Assembly: GCA_015832175.1 (NCBI GenBank) | Contig: WJXW01000011.1 | Span: forward strand, 372,001-436,000 | DNA from: Paraphaeosphaeria minitans | Lineage: Eukaryota > Ascomycota > Dothideomycetes > Pleosporales > Didymosphaeriaceae | Length of the DNA stretch: 64,000 nucleotides | Direction of reading: 5' to 3' | Shown here: positions 33,971 to 47,366 of the stretch, piece after piece | Layout of the letters: each line of letters begins with the position of its first letter | How positions within the stretch are numbered: the first letter of the stretch is position 1 | The notes under the pieces: model-generated | What the model was told of the DNA's origin: nothing | What the model saw: the letters and a program-made list of their open reading frames with translations, nothing else | Database searches by the model: none | Made by a program: the position numbers and the translations under genes

Positions 33971-35855
33971 CCTTAATAAATTTTATAAAAAAGGACGTAC
34001 CCTTTAAATAGATAAATAAGTGCGGAATGTTATTCTAACTCCTTAAGATAGTATGTATTATAAAACCTATCTTTATTTATTTTAGAAGTAATAAACCACT
34101 ACGCTTTAAAACAGACGCTAGCGATCTTACGCTAGGCGCCTACGCTAAATAAAAATGTAATAGCAAATAGCACCTAATTACCTATTACTTATACAAATTT
34201 AATCACGGTAAAACACAATATAACGTATATAATAAAGAACTCTACGCTATTATTAAAGCCTTAAAGCACGAGAGGATTTACGCGCTTAGCTACTTAACGC
34301 TAGAAATCTATATAGATTATAAAAACCTTCTAAGATTCATAATAATAAAAGAACTTACGCTATAATAATAAAGATAGTTGCAGACTACTAGGCAGTATAA
34401 GTTTAAAATTGTCTATATAGCTAGAAAAGAAAATAGCAGAGTAGACACTCTTAGCTAACAAAGTAATCTAGTAGGAGAAAAGGTAAAAACCTTCTTTGCA
34501 ATCTTTTGTAAAGCTAAAAATAGATCTCTAGAACTAATAGTAGAACTAAATTAACTTTTAGTAGTTAACTAAGAGGTTCTAGAATATCTATAGACTAAGA
34601 TTATCTAATAATACTATAATAACCCTATATATAGACACCTAGGTATTACAAAGACAATAGAACTTATCTAAAGGAATTACACCTTTAAAGGAATTAAAGA
34701 AGCTATAATAACTTACATCTATAAATGTGTAGAATACTAGAGAAATAAATATAGTATATATTTTAAGTATAGAGAGATGTAAGCGATTAGAATACTAACA
34801 GCACTATAGAAAGATATTACTATAGATTTTGTTATAGGAATTCTAAACTCTAAGGATCTAATAACAGGAATTAAATACAACAGCATACTAGTAGTAGTCT
34901 ACTAACTAACTAAGTATATTAAGCTTATTCTATATCTTAAAAGAATAATAGTAAAGGAACTCGCTTTTCTTATCCTAGACTAACTAATTAGACACCACAG
35001 AATCCTAAAAATAATTATTAGTGATAGAAACAAGCTCTTTACGTTAAATTATTAGACAACGCGTATAGCCCTACTTAGAATAAAATAAAAGCTATTAACA
35101 GCTTACTATCCACAAACAGACAGATAGACAGAACGTATAAACTAAACTATAGAAACGTACCTACGTATCTACTGCAACAGTTAGAAGAATAACTAGGTTT
35201 TATTACTACCTATAGCACAGTTAGCCTATAATAACAAAGTATTAGTAGTATTAGGACATACACTATTCTATATAAACTATAGAAGACACCTACATCTCTT
35301 TAATTAACAATTTCCTACAACAATTAAAGCAAAAGAAGCTATAAATATAGTAGAAAATATAAAGAAAATACACTAATAACTTTAAGAGAATCTTAAGAAA
35401 GCTTAGTAGCAATTAATTTTATACTAAAACTAAAAATAAAAAATAGCACCTTAGCTAAAGAAGGGGGATAAAGCATATCTACTTACAAAGAACCTTTAAA
35501 CTTAGAAGAAGAAACACAAGAAACTAGATTATATTAAAGTTAGACTATTTTACATTTCTAAGCAAATATTACTAGTAAACTATAAGTTAGAACTACTACT
35601 AGATGCAAAGATACACCTAGTATTCTATGTATTACTACTAGAACTAGTAGACCCTAATACACTAGTTAAAACCACCTTCTACTACTAGACTAAGGAAGAA
35701 AACAAATTTAAGGTTAAAAGAATTCTAAAATATAATTAGTATAATAACGCGTACCTTATTAAGTAGAAAGGTTACCTACACAGTAAAAACACTTAGAAAC
35801 TAAAGAACTACCTAGGAAACTGTTTATAAAAGATTAAAGAATTCTATTAACAGAC
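33971..35855 (+). pseudogene. G5 pol, second part: RT end, RNase H, integrase, chromodomain
   Basis: Resumes right after the AATAC duplication. RNase H with FKTDASDLTLGA-type sequence is near 34105-34145. The integrase zinc region is near 34630-34745, with the Cys pair partly Tyr. The core Asp/Asp/Glu positions are near 34820, 35020 and 35130. The GPY/F region follows, and the chromodomain is at about 35725-35850. TAG/TAA codons occur throughout. It overlaps the end of the antisense ORF. Confidence 0.9.
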
Positions 35856-36378
35856 TTACTTAAGATAGTAACGCTAAAGAATTATCCTAGAACTCTAGAA
35901 GTAGGTTATCTATTATAGACTATATAGACGTGCTAAGTTTAGCTAGACTAGTAGGCTAAGTAGAATAGGCTAGGTCCTTCTCTAACTCTAACTCTATTAG
36001 CGCAGCACTCTTTACTGTAATAACCTTACTAGTACACTTTTTATTCTACGCTAATTATTTTAATAACTAATCCTCTTTTACGCGCACTATATATAGGGCT
36101 TTAAATACTACGTCCTATTCTTTTTGCGCCTCTAATATTTGCGCTTTTAATTTCTTCTTCTTAATAATTAACTATAAGAACTTATTTCTAGTAATAGCTA
36201 TATTACACTTTAAGCCTTATTTCTAACACTTACTACACTTCCCTAAGCTAACATAGACTTTATAAACATAAAAATATAACTTATAGAAGGAGCACTTTAA
36301 CACTATAACTACTCTATAGTTTTTAATAGTAGAGATAAGGCCGTAATAACACTTTATAGAATTACAGTTAGTAGGCAT
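35812..36378 (-). pseudogene. G5 antisense ORF (A lineage), decayed
   Basis: ATG at 36378-36376 on the minus strand lies 38 bp from the LTR edge, collinear with G2. GKCSKC is still readable near 36227-36244 on the minus strand. Only RIP-type stops interrupt the frame. Confidence 0.72.
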
Positions 36379-36415
36379 AATTCTTTAGGACAAAGAATAG
36401 AAAGAGAGGGGATAA

Positions 36416-36826
36416 TATTACGTACTAAATAATAACGTAGGACTTAGGCGCTTATAAAGGTGTAATAAAGTAATAATAGGGTTATAAATATAACAAAGAG
36501 ACGCTAAGTAACTTAGATTAAGTTACGTAATATACTTAGTTACTTAGTAGCACTAAGTAGTAGAGTAGGTTACGTAAAGTGCTTAGTTACTTAGTGGCAC
36601 TAAGTAGTAGAGCAGCCTTAGTATATAGGAACGCGAGGATAGGCTCTCTATACTTATGTTTAATCTATTTATTAATCTATTATTTAGATTCTAGTAGACT
36701 AAATTATTAACTTATTACACTTCGCAAAATACTATTGTATTAATAAGACCTTTCACCTTCTGTAAGTACTCCTGCCCAAGAACTAACCTTAATCCTTTAG
36801 GACTAGCTACCCTCTTGGATTTAACA
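36416..36826 (+). repeat. LTR-A, 3' LTR of G5 (411 bp)
   Basis: It starts TATTACGTAC after AAAGAGAGGGGATAA and ends GGATTTAACA. It is followed by ATCTA, the RIP-altered partner of ACCTA at 23525-23529. Confidence 0.95.
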
Positions 36827-36845
36827 ATCTATTCCTTACACTATT

Positions 36846-37939
36846 TAGGTATTTACCTATTAGTTTAAACTACTATAGAGTTTCCTATAAAATGTAACTT
36901 TTAACCCTATAAGGAAAGAGGGTATTTCTAGAATAAAACTATTTAGGTTATATAACCTATAGTTTAATTCCTTACTAGAATAAAATTCTAGAGACTATAT
37001 CTCTCTAGAAATATACTTTATTAGAAAGAACTATTTCCTATCTCTCTAGGAGATATAGAGTTAGAAGGCTTATATAAGTGTTCTAGCCTATCCTCGTTTA
37101 CCTAGTTATAGTTATCTATCTAGTAAAGGGTAAAGAGAATAGGCCTATTACTTTATAAGTTAGGCTAGTATTCTCTAAGGTTCTATCCTAGCCGTCCCTG
37201 CCTACCTTACCTCTAGTAATAGAGGAGTAATAAGGTAAACTAGGAGTAAAGTCTATGTAAGAGTAATTTCTCCTAGAACTAAAGGTATACAAAACTAGGC
37301 CGTTTAACTAGTGTTAGGAAGGTAGTAGTAGGTTTAAATTATTCTAGAAACTGCGTGGAAAACAGTTACCTAGGATAGTCCCTACTATATAGCCTCTTCT
37401 AGATAAGGGAAATCTAGTAGAGCCTAGCCTAAGCTAGTTTTACTGCTAAAAAGTAGAACCTATTTACGCCTAGGAAGGCATTTTTTCCCTAAAAAAAAAC
37501 CTAGGGCTATTTTCTATTATTATTAAGAGATAGAAAAGATTATCTTTAAAAGGTAAAAAGGGAACTTAGGGATTATTCTCTAGAAGTTATAAGACCTATT
37601 ATTATAGGCTTTCTATCTAGTAGAAGATTATTAAGGGGTTGTTTAGAGAAAAGTTATATATCTCTAGACAAAAGACCTAGATCTCCTAAGAATTAAGGAG
37701 AAGAAGGCATTTTAGGTTTAATTCTAGATACCTAAAAAAAAGATTTAATCTAGAAACCTATAAGACCTATAACTTCTAAATAAAGAAGTATAAGGCAATT
37801 AAACCCCTATAAGACCTAAAACTTCTAAATTAAGAAGTATAAGGCAATTAAACCTATATTTTAACCTAGAATCTTATTAAGATCTAGAAGTTAGAGAAGT
37901 ACTTACCCTACTAGTCTATTTATAATAAGACTACATAAA
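36846..37939 (+). other. C1 leader (5' untranslated region), second part
   Basis: About 1.1 kb between the solo-LTR insertion and the C1 gag start, with no reading frame I can support. It is unique in the window and contains many short inverted motifs (CTAGAA/TTCTAG) and a two-copy tandem repeat with a 49-bp period (37757-37854). With 23059-23113 it forms an unusually long leader. A regulatory or packaging role would be a guess. Confidence 0.6.
37757..37854. repeat. Two-copy tandem repeat, 49-bp period, in the C1 leader
   Basis: Units at 37757 and 37806 share CCTATAAGACCTA, AACTTCTAAAT, AAGAAGTATAAGGCAATT. Each unit has a small inverted repeat (ACTTCT/AGAAGT) able to form a hairpin. Confidence 0.7.
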
Positions 37940-40900
37940 ATAGGAGACTCTCTATTTAAAATCCCTAAGTTAAGTGGTTCTAAGAACTACGAAATTTGGC
38001 CTATTAGAATAGAGGCCTACCTTATTAAAGAGGGTTGTCTAGAGGTTATGTCTAGTAGTGTTTAAGACCTAACTCTAGAATAATAAGCTGTTCTACAGGA
38101 AAAAGCTTCTAAAGCTACTAGTATTTTAAAACTTTTCTTAGAGGATAGCCCTCTAGTACAAACTAGGTTTATAACAAATCCCTATATACTTTAGAATAAG
38201 TTAAAAGAACTTTATAAGCTAAAGGGATTTAGTAGTGAATTTATACTAAGTAAAGACCTTATTAACACTACTTTAACTAGCCATAAAGATAATCTAGAAA
38301 GCTACGTTAATAGCTTTAAGAGGCTAGTAAATAACCTAGAGGCTAAGTCTATTAATCTTTCTAAAAAATTCCTAGTAGCCCTACTTCTAAACAATCTAAA
38401 TAGTAGGGATTATAAGTATATTATTGCAGTTATTACTTAATCTATTAGAATAAACAATAAAAAGGGAGAAGACCTAGATTTAGATTCTATAGTAAGCTAG
38501 CTCCTCGACAAATCTAGAAGACTAAGTTTTATAAGAAAAGGCTCTACTAATAGTAATCTACTTTCTAGAGTAAATAATGATAATTCTAGAGAAGATAAAG
38601 AAGACATAGAAATCTCTATGCCTACTAGAGGAAATAGTAAAAAAGACCTTTGTTCCTACTATAGTAAAGAGGTACATATAGAGTCTAATTGCTGGGTTAA
38701 ATTCCCTAATAAAAAGCCTAAAAACTATAAGGCTAGAAAGGGAAAGTTTAATAAAGAAAGTAGTAATAATACTCTTCTAAAGGAAAAAGATAGAGAGACT
38801 ATTCTTACTACTAAAAAACCCAAAAATAAGTCTAAAGAAATAGACTTTATACTAGATTCTGGCGCAACTATACATACTTGTTATATAAAAGAGTTATTTA
38901 CTACTTTAGAACCTACAGATACCTCTATTAAATAGGAAAATTCTAATAGCTCTATAGTAGCAAAAGGGGTTGGAAATATAGAACTCCTATTTACTAAAAC
39001 AAGTAAGAAAGTAACCTTAAGTAAGGTTTTATTTGTGCCAGAACTAGGTGTTAACCTTATAAGCCTAAATAGACTTACAGAAAGAGGTCTAAATCTAAAT
39101 TTTACTAGATTAGGCTGTGAGGTTATATCCTCTAGTAGAAATATCCTTATAAAAGAAGAATATAAAGAAGGTGTTACAGTCTTTAAAGCCATAAGTTCTA
39201 AAATAGACTTTAAAACGTCTAGTAAAATACTAAATACTTTATCTCCTAGGAAAATTAATCCTAGAGAAGAAGAGGTTAATTCTACAGAGAAAATAGTTAT
39301 TAATAACAACTCTGTAGAACTATAGCATAATAGACTAGGGCATATTAATAATAAAGCCCTATTAGCCCTTAAAGAATCCGCTCAGGATATTAAACTAGAC
39401 AAAAAAGATCTAGATAACTCTAGAACTAGTCTAGATTCCTGTCCTATTTGTATTCAGGCCAAGTTAACTAAAAAGGTTAATAAAGAACCTTCTACTAAAG
39501 TAGATAATTACTTGGACCTAGTACATATAGATATAGGGGGACCTATAAATCCTTAAACTCTAAAAAAGGAGAAATACTTTATTACTTTTAAAGATAGTTT
39601 TACAAAGTTTCTAGAAGTAACTCTTCTAAAGAGTAGGGAAAATATTGTAGAGGCTATAAGACAATTTATAACTAAAGTAGAACTACAGAGTTCTTCTAAG
39701 GTTAAAGCCCTACAACTAGATCACGAATTTATTTCTAAAAATCTTATAAGATACCTAGAAGAAAAAGGTATTATAGTTCGTTTTTCTAGCCCCTATACAC
39801 CTGAGCAAGATGGAGCTGTAGAAATAATAAATAGGCTACTATTAAATAAAGTTAGAGCCTTATTAATCCAATCGAATCTTCCTAAAGCTATATAGGGAGA
39901 AGCTCTATTAACTGCAGTCTACCTATATAAGAGAACTCCTAATAGTTCTATAGGCTATAAAACACCATTCTTCCAAAGGTATAATAAAGTACCTAATATA
40001 GAAAACCTAAAGATATAGGGTTCCCTAACTTATTATAAAGAGCCTAGTAGTCTTATTAAGAAACTAGACGCTAGGGCTACTCCCTACTATCTAATAGGTT
40101 ATAACTCTAACCAGTACCAGTTATTTAATCCTAGCAAAAATAAAATAGTATATGCTAGAGATTGTAAGGTACTAGAAGGCTACTTCTATAAGCCAAATAA
40201 TTAGGAAAGGGTAACAGAGATCTATAATAAACTAGAGCCTATAGAGCCTAGTAGAGAAATAGAGCCTAATAAGGAAAATAATATTCCTAAGGCTCAATAA
40301 GACTCTAGCCCTAAAGTAGTTATAAATAGGAATAAAGAACCAATTTCTAAAACTACTAATATAAGTTAGGAAAACCTTTATAAAGAACTAGTAGAAGAAA
40401 ATATACTAGTTACTAGTACAGAAGAGCCAAAGAATTATAAAGAAGTTCTAACTAATCCCAATAAAGATTTCTACCTAAAAGCTATGAAATTAGAGGTAGA
40501 AAATCTAATATAAAACAAAACTTAGGACCTAGTTATTAAACCTAATAAACTAATTATTAAGGGTAGATGGGTTTTAACTAGGAAATATTACCTAGACAGC
40601 TCTATAAACAAATACAAGGCTAGATACGTAGCTAAAGAATTCCTACAAAAGTATGGAATTAATTATAAAGAAACCTTTGCTACTACCTCTAAATCTAGTC
40701 TCATAAGGCTTCTATTATCCTATTTTTCTAGTTTAAACTGGGAAATTTATACATGGGATATAAAACAGGCTTTTCCTAACGCCTATCTAGAGGAAGAAGT
40801 CTATCTAGATTTACCTTAAGGTCTAGAAAGCTTTACCCTAGAAAAAAGCCCTACAAAACTAGACAAAGATCTAGTTAGTTCTATAATTAAAAGCCAAAAC

Positions 40901-41505
40901 TATAACCAAGTGTCTCTAAAACTAAATAAGGCACTATATGGCTTAAAACAGGCTGCTATGCAATGGCAAATTCACCTTACAAATATACTAGTAAAACTAG
41001 GTTTTAAAAACCTAGTAAGTGAAAATTCTATCTTTGTTCACTAAGAAAAGCCTATTATATTGGCTACACATATAGACGATATACTAGTATTCGCTAAAAC
41101 TATAGACCTAGTTAATAGCCTATATAAGGAACTAACTATTTCATCTACCCTAGAAGTCTCTAATTTAGGAGAGATAAAAGAATTCCTAGGTGTAGAAATT
41201 ATAAGGAATAGGGAACTAAATACAATTAAAATTTCCTAACAATCCTTTATAAAGAAAATACTTACAAAGTATAATAAGGAGGGAAATAAACCAAAAGATC
41301 TACCCCTACCTATAGGGCTAAAACTAGTGAAAAATCTAGAAGAACCTAATCTAGAATTAACTAGTTTATACTAACAAGAGATAGGTAGTCTAATCTATCT
41401 AACTATCTATTCTTGGTCAGACCTAGCCTTTTATATAAATTATTTGGCAAGGTTTATGGCAAATCCTAGTCTAGAACACTATAAATATCTAGACTATTTA
41501 TAGAG
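37940..41505 (+). pseudogene. C1 gag-pol part 1: gag, protease, integrase, RT
   Basis: One uninterrupted frame of 1,189 codons with roughly twenty internal stops, all TAG/TAA, and no frameshift. The start is probably ATA (ancestral ATG) GGA GAC at 37940. Gag begins FKIPKLSGSKNYEIW. The knuckle CSYYSKEVHIESNC (38651-38692) has one Cys lost. The protease has FILDSGATIHTC (38848-38883). GAG-pre-integrase is near 39310-39470 with HNRLGH and CPIC. The integrase core has HIDIGG, LQLDHEF and GAVEIINR. RT has KQAFPNAYLEEEVYLDLP (near 40765-40820) and HIDDILVF (41069-41092). Two stretches, 38618-38935 and 39035-39325, are stop-free. G7 interrupts before RNase H. Single-frame gag-pol and the PR-IN-RT-RH order are copia hallmarks. 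Confidence 0.94.
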
Positions 41506-41916
41506 TGTTAAGATCTAAAGGCTAGGCCTCCTGGGATCTTTATATGTATCTACATTTGTTGTTTAAGTGGCACAGCACAAAAGGTTATGTGATCTAATTA
41601 GTGTAATTAGAGCGCTAAGATAACTAATTAGACTAAGCACTTAATATACTAAGTAACTAATTAGTGCTTAATTAGTTTAATTAGAGCGATTAGTCTACTA
41701 ATTGCTTAAAGTATATAGGAACGCGAGGATAGGCTCTCTATACTTATGTTTAATCTATTTATTAATCTATTGTTTAGATTCTAATAGACTACATTATTAA
41801 CTTGTTACACTTCGCAAGATACTATTATATTAATAAGACTTTCTACTTTCTGTAAGTACTCCTGCCTAAGAACTAACTTTAACCCTTTAGGACTAGCTAC
41901 CTTGTTAGATTTAATA
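41506..41916 (+). repeat. LTR-B, 5' LTR of G7 (411 bp)
   Basis: It runs from TGTTAAGATC, with intact TG, to AGATTTAATA, with the terminal CA mutated. The palindrome has become GGTTATGTGATC. The gag start follows 17 bp later at 41934. Confidence 0.96.
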
Positions 41917-41933
41917 TTTTAAACACCCTTAAT

Positions 41934-44900
41934 ATAAGTACTTTATAAACTTCTACCTGTTCTACAGCTTTAGGTGCTGCTAAGATTACTTCTATAAAGG
42001 ATAGTAGTAAGGCCTATAAACCTAATTTTTACTTTAGTAAATAATTTTAAACTAACGTCTAGATTCTCTAGTTAGACCTCTACTTCTTTAACTTAGATAA
42101 ACCTCTTAAAGATAAAAAGAAGGTTATCTTTGCAGTAATATATATGCGAGGAGATGTAGGATTATAGATCTATCCTTACCTTAAAAAGTACCTAGGAATG
42201 GACTATAATAACAACAATAACAACTACGTAGATAACTATACTAATGTAGTTAATATTATTAAAGATTATAATAACTTTAAGAAATACCTTAAATAACTCT
42301 TTAGAATTGCTAATAAAGACTCTATTGCAAAAGTAAAGATTTAGACTATAATTTAGAAACAATTAGTAGCTAAGTATATAGCTAAGTTTTGTAGATACGC
42401 TGTGTAACTTAACTAGGACAATAAATCTCTTTAAGACATGTATAAATAAGGACTTAAATAGAAACTATGTAAAGAACTCTTACGTAGTAGTGTATAAATT
42501 ACTAATTTTAAAGAACTGTATAAAGAAATTATTAGGATTAATAGAGAGTAGTTTTTACTATAATAGGAACTCTACTAAAACCTTAGGGTAATAAGCTTTA
42601 GATAACTAGTAAAAGTAGTTTATAAGAACCCTATTAGAATTGTCTAAAAGTAATAGCTAAGGAACTACTAGAGATATAAACTAATAGAAGATGTCTAGTT
42701 TAACTATATAAGTAAAGGAAAAGGAGGAAAGATAGGCCTTAAGTAGTCTAATAAACGCGTCTCTAATAGAAGTTAATAACTAATAACTAAGACCTGTAAA
42801 TGCTTTATATGTGGTAAACTAGGCTATATAGCTAGAAACTACAGATTAAAGAATAAAGTCTATTAAACTAAGTTAAATATACTAACTATTAAGGACTAAG
42901 AACCTAATAAGAAATAGAAAGTTATTATAACGCTATTTAGTTACTAACACGTTATATTAGAGTAAAGTAAGTGATTAGATTTACCTAACTTATAACTATA
43001 TAAAGATCTAGAAGATAACTCTAATGTATACTATAATGTAAAAGACGTAGAAGAAATACTAAGATCTCCTACTCCTTACCTATAAAGTAGGTAGGAAAAA
43101 GACAACCCTATGTTACCTAAGTATAAACTAAATGTTTAGGACTATATAGAACCCTACTAGGCACTAAAAGGTATGTAACCCTATAAAAATAAGAAGTTAG
43201 ACTACGTACTAAAGTACTACCTAGACTACTAAAATCCTATATACTAATTCTATATATAGATATATTGCGAAGAACTAACATGCGCATAATATAAAATAGA
43301 GAAAGAAAAGAATAAGAAATAATTTAGAAGGAAACTGCGCTGTAGATAGATATAGATAGACTACCCTATCACAGCCTACAATAAACACCTCTAGGATAAA
43401 TAATAAGTAAAATACTTTCCTTACCTTACGCTGAAGGGTAATAAATGCTATAATATACTTATTACTAGAGACTATATACAACTGTACTAGTATACGTGTC
43501 TAAACTAAGACTGCGAATACTACTATATAGCTAAACGTTTAGACGGCTATATTATCTATATTGCGAATAGATCCCTGATGCCTAAGACACCTTAGATATA
43601 CTAGGAGGTTACTACCACAATAACAGTCTAAGGACATAGAGAGGAACTTACCTTAGATGTCTTATTAGGATCTAAGTATAAGTTAGTCTTAGGATTACTT
43701 TAGTTAATAATACACAACCTGTAGATTAACTAGGGTACAAAGAAAATATTATTTAAACGCTATAATTATGTATTATAAGTAAAGCCTACGTATTAACTAA
43801 AAATAATAGTAGATAAGGGAGTTATTAATAACATAATACTATAATAGATAGTTAAAAAACAGAAGCACACCTTAGTAGACGCTAGTAGAAACTACTAGGT
43901 TAAGAAGTGTAAGAAGGAGGATAATAGCACACCCCTTACCTTACTAAGAGAGTATAGGAAATAGACACATATGTTTACAGAAAAGGAAGGAAAAGTAAAC
44001 CTACTAGAATATTAACCCTAGGATCTTATAATAGACCTAGAAGAAGGGAAGACGCCACTCTTTAGACTACTATATAGTAACACAGGAAAAGAACTCCTTA
44101 AAGAACGTAATTTTATTAAGACAAACCTTAGGAAAGGATATATATAACTATTAAAATTACTAGTAGTAAGCCCTTTTATGTTTGTTAAGAAAAAGGATAA
44201 ATTAGATAGACTATGCGTTAACTACTAATAACTTAATAATATAATAATAAAGAACTAATATCTACTACTAAATATTATAGAGCTACGAGATTAACTATCT
44301 TAAGCTAAGATATTTATAATAATAGATCTAAGAGACAGTTACCACCTTATACAAATTAAGAAAGGTGAAGAATAGAAAACAGCGTTTTAATTACGCTATA
44401 GACTATTTAAATATAAGGTTATACCTTTTAGACTTATAAACGCACTAGCAGCTTTTATAGCGCTTATTAACAACGTACTTTACGAATATCTAGACATATT
44501 TGTTATTGCGTATATAGACGATATCCTTGTCTTTTCTAAAAACGAATTAGACCACACTAAGTATGTATAGATAGTACTAGAAGTACTAGATAAAGTATGC
44601 CTTTGTATTAAACTTAAGAAATATAAGTTTAACGTTAAATAACTTAAATTCCTAGGACACCTTATTACTATAGAAGGAATTAAGATAGCACTAAGTAAAG
44701 TTAAATATATTAAGAACTAGCTGATACTAAAGATAGCTAAGAATATCTAAGAATTCTTAGGCTTCTATAGATTTAACTAATAATTTATCTAAGATTACGT
44801 AAAGGTTATAATACCTTTAATAAATCTTATAAAGAAGGATGTACCCTTTAAATAGATAGATAAGTATAGAATGTTATTCTAACTCCTTAAGATAGTATGT

Positions 44901-46695
44901 ATTATAGAACCTGTCCTTATTTATTTTAGAAGCGATAAACTACTACACTTTAAAGTAGACGCTAGCGATCTTACGCTAGGCGCCTACAGTAAATAAAAAC
45001 GTAATAGTAAATAGCACCTAATTGCCTATTACTTATGCAAATTTAATAACGCTAAAACACAATATAATATATATAATAAGGAACTCTACGCTATTATTAA
45101 AGCCTTAAAGCACTAGAGGATTTACGCGCTTAGTTACTTAACGCTAGAAATCTATATAGATTATAAGAACCTTTTAAGGTTTACAATAACAAAAGAACTT
45201 ACGCTATAATAATAAAGATAGTCGCAGACTACTAGGTAGTATAAGTTTAAAATTATCTATATAGCTAGAAAAGAAAATAGTAGAGTAGACGCTCTTAGCT
45301 AATAAAGTGATCTAGTAGGAGAAAAGGCAAAAACCTTCTTTATAATCCTTTGTAAAGCTAAAGATAAATCTCTAGAGCTAATAGTAGAACTAAATTAACT
45401 TTTAGTAATTAACTAAGAAGTTCTAGAATATCTATAGACTAAGATTATCTAATAATACTACAACAACCCTATGTACGAACACCTAGGCATCACAAAAATA
45501 ATAGAACTTATCTAAAGGAATTACACCTTTAAAGGAATTAAGGAAGCTGTAATAACTTATATCTATAAATGTGTAGAATGCTAGAAAAACAAATATAGTA
45601 TATATTTTAAATATAGAGAGATGTAAGTAATTAGAATCCTAACAGTACTATAAGAAGACATTACTATGGATTTTGTTATAGGAATTCTAAACTCTAAGGA
45701 TCTAATAATAGGAATTAAATACGACAGTATACTAGTAATAGTCTACTAACTAACGAAGTATATTAAGCTTATTCTATGTCTTAAAAGAATAATGGTAAAG
45801 GAACTCGCTTTTCTTATTCTAGACTAACTAATTAGATACCACGGAATCCTAAAAATAATTATTAGCGATAGAGATAAGCTCTTTACGTTAAATTATTAGA
45901 TAACGCTTATAGCACTACTTAGAATAAAACGAAAGCTATTAATAGCTTACTATTTATAAATAGACAAATAGACAGAACGTACGAACTAAACTATAGAAAC
46001 GTACCTACGCATCTACTGTAATAGTTAGAAGAATAACTAGGTTTTATTACTACTTATAGCACAGTTGGCCTATAATAACAAAGTATTAGTAGTATTAGGA
46101 CATACACTATTCTATGTAAACTATAGAAGACACCTACATCTCTTTAATTAATAATTTCCTACGATAATTAAAGTAAAAAAAGCTATAGATATAGTAGAAA
46201 ATATAAAGAAAATACACTAATAACTCTAAGAGAATCTTAAGAAAGCTTAGTAGCAATTAATTTTATATTAAAATAGAAAACAAAAAATAGTTTTTAGCTA
46301 AAGAAGGGGGATAAAGCATATCTACTTATAAAGAACTTTTAAACTTAAAAGAAAAAATATAAGAAACTAGATTATATTAAGGTTAGACTATTTTACATTT
46401 TTAAGCAAATATTACTAGTAAACTATAAGTTATAACTACTGCTAGATGCAAAGATACATCTAGTATTCTATATATTACTACTAGAACTAGTAGACCCTAA
46501 TATACTAGTTAGAACCACCTTCTACTATAGAACTAAAGAAGAAAATGAATTTAAGGTTAAAAGAATTCTAGAATATAATTAGTATAGCATTGCGTATCTT
46601 ATTAAGTAGAAAGGTTACTTATATAGCGAAAACACTTAGGAACTAGAGAACTACCTAAGAAACTGTTAATAAAAGATTAGAGAATTCTACTAACA
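41934..46695 (+). pseudogene. G7 gag-pol, protease deleted, YIDD retained
   Basis: Gag starts at 41934 (ATA AGT). The knuckle near 42795-42850 reads KCFICGKLGYIARNYR, with two of four ligands changed. A deletion joins gag near 43547 to sequence downstream of the protease active site, removing ALIDxG and the frameshift heptamer. RT runs from about 43905. The catalytic motif at 44521-44532 is YIDD, intact here but not in most neighbours. RNase H has FKVDASDLTLGAY near 44950-44990. The integrase zinc region near 45478-45590 keeps CVEC. Core acidic residues are at about 45670, 45865 and 45975. The chromodomain at about 46545-46685 has LIKQKGY and SENTQELE. Stops are TAG/TAA. Confidence 0.92.
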
Positions 46696-47271
46696 ACCTA
46701 TATAGTATAATAACATTTATACCTAAAATAGTAAAGACACTAGATTATTCTAGAATTCTAATAGGAAATCCTTAAAAGCGCTCTATGTTATAGGGGATAA
46801 GAAGGGACCTAAAGAAGTCTTATTAACTACTAGATTAATAGCCTTATAAGATTTAGCCTCTTTAATATTCTTCTCTTTAACTACTATTATATCCTTAGTA
46901 CGCTTATCTAGTAAGTTTATTTACTAATATAACTAATCTTTATATATATGTGTAACCTGTAATTTCTGTAATACCTTTTTATAGGCCTTAAACGCAGCCT
47001 CCTACGTTTCTCTTAACTCTTTTATCTATATACGCAATTTCTCTTTCTTTGCTAATAAACATTTAAACTTAGACTCTAAAACGCGTATATTGTAACGTTA
47101 ACCTTAATAAACACATTCTTTATATTTTCTAGACTAAATGTAAACTTTGTAAATATAGTTATATTTTATATACGTTAAGTATTTCTTAACTATAACTTTG
47201 CTAAAGGAGTTAATAAAATTAGTTAGGTAATAGTAATAGGTAGTGCTGGACTTAAAAGGTTGTTAAGGTAT
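46690..47271 (-). pseudogene. G7 antisense ORF (B lineage), decayed
   Basis: The start position 47271-47269 is ATA CCT (ancestral ATG CCT). It is collinear with G4 and G6: the Cys cluster region near 47080-47150, then the KEKLR-rich coiled coil, then LGPFL near 46800. It runs opposite to gag-pol and ends where the pol C-terminus ends. Some Gln codons survive as CAA/CAG. Unknown function. Confidence 0.72.
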
Positions 47272-47366
47272 AATGTAAGTAAGCTAATACTACTTATAAC
47301 GCGGGGCAAGCTCTAGTTATAACTAGGTATAAGATATAGTTATATAATTTAAGGACAAATCCTAGT

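Larger units (their letters stand above)
23530..36826 (+). mobile_element. G5: complete Ty3/gypsy element, LTR-A type, interrupted by G6
   Basis: LTR-A at 23530-23940 and 36416-36826 (both 411 bp). The internal region is 23941-27259 and 33971-36415. Flanking pentamers ACCTA and ATCTA differ by one C/T change, consistent with a duplication later hit by RIP. It is inserted in the solo C1 LTR. G6 splits it at the end of RT. Confidence 0.95.
23114..36840 (-). repeat. Solo C1 LTR, reversed, split by G5
   Basis: It consists of 23114-23529 and 36832-36840, about 425 bp, matching the C1 3' LTR in reverse (TGTAAAGAGG to CCTTACA). A perfect 5-bp duplication CTATT flanks it (23109-23113 and 36841-36845), so it is a genuine insertion reduced to a solo LTR. 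It landed 55 bp after the LTR of another member of its own family. It contains a CRE-like array at 23377-23471. Confidence 0.93.

Noticed and set aside
37757..37854. CRISPR-like direct repeats
   Set aside because: Only two adjacent units with no spacers, in a eukaryotic retrotransposon leader.
36846..37939. Possible host gene in the unique kilobase
   Set aside because: No open frame or splice-supported coding pattern is visible, and position between primer site and gag makes it the C1 leader.
38881..39309. 142-codon open frame on the minus strand
   Set aside because: It is the complement of the C1 protease/pre-integrase frame and resembles no protein. It is open because the sense strand is little mutated.
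43275..43481. 68-codon open frame on the minus strand
   Set aside because: Complement of G7 gag; no support in other copies.
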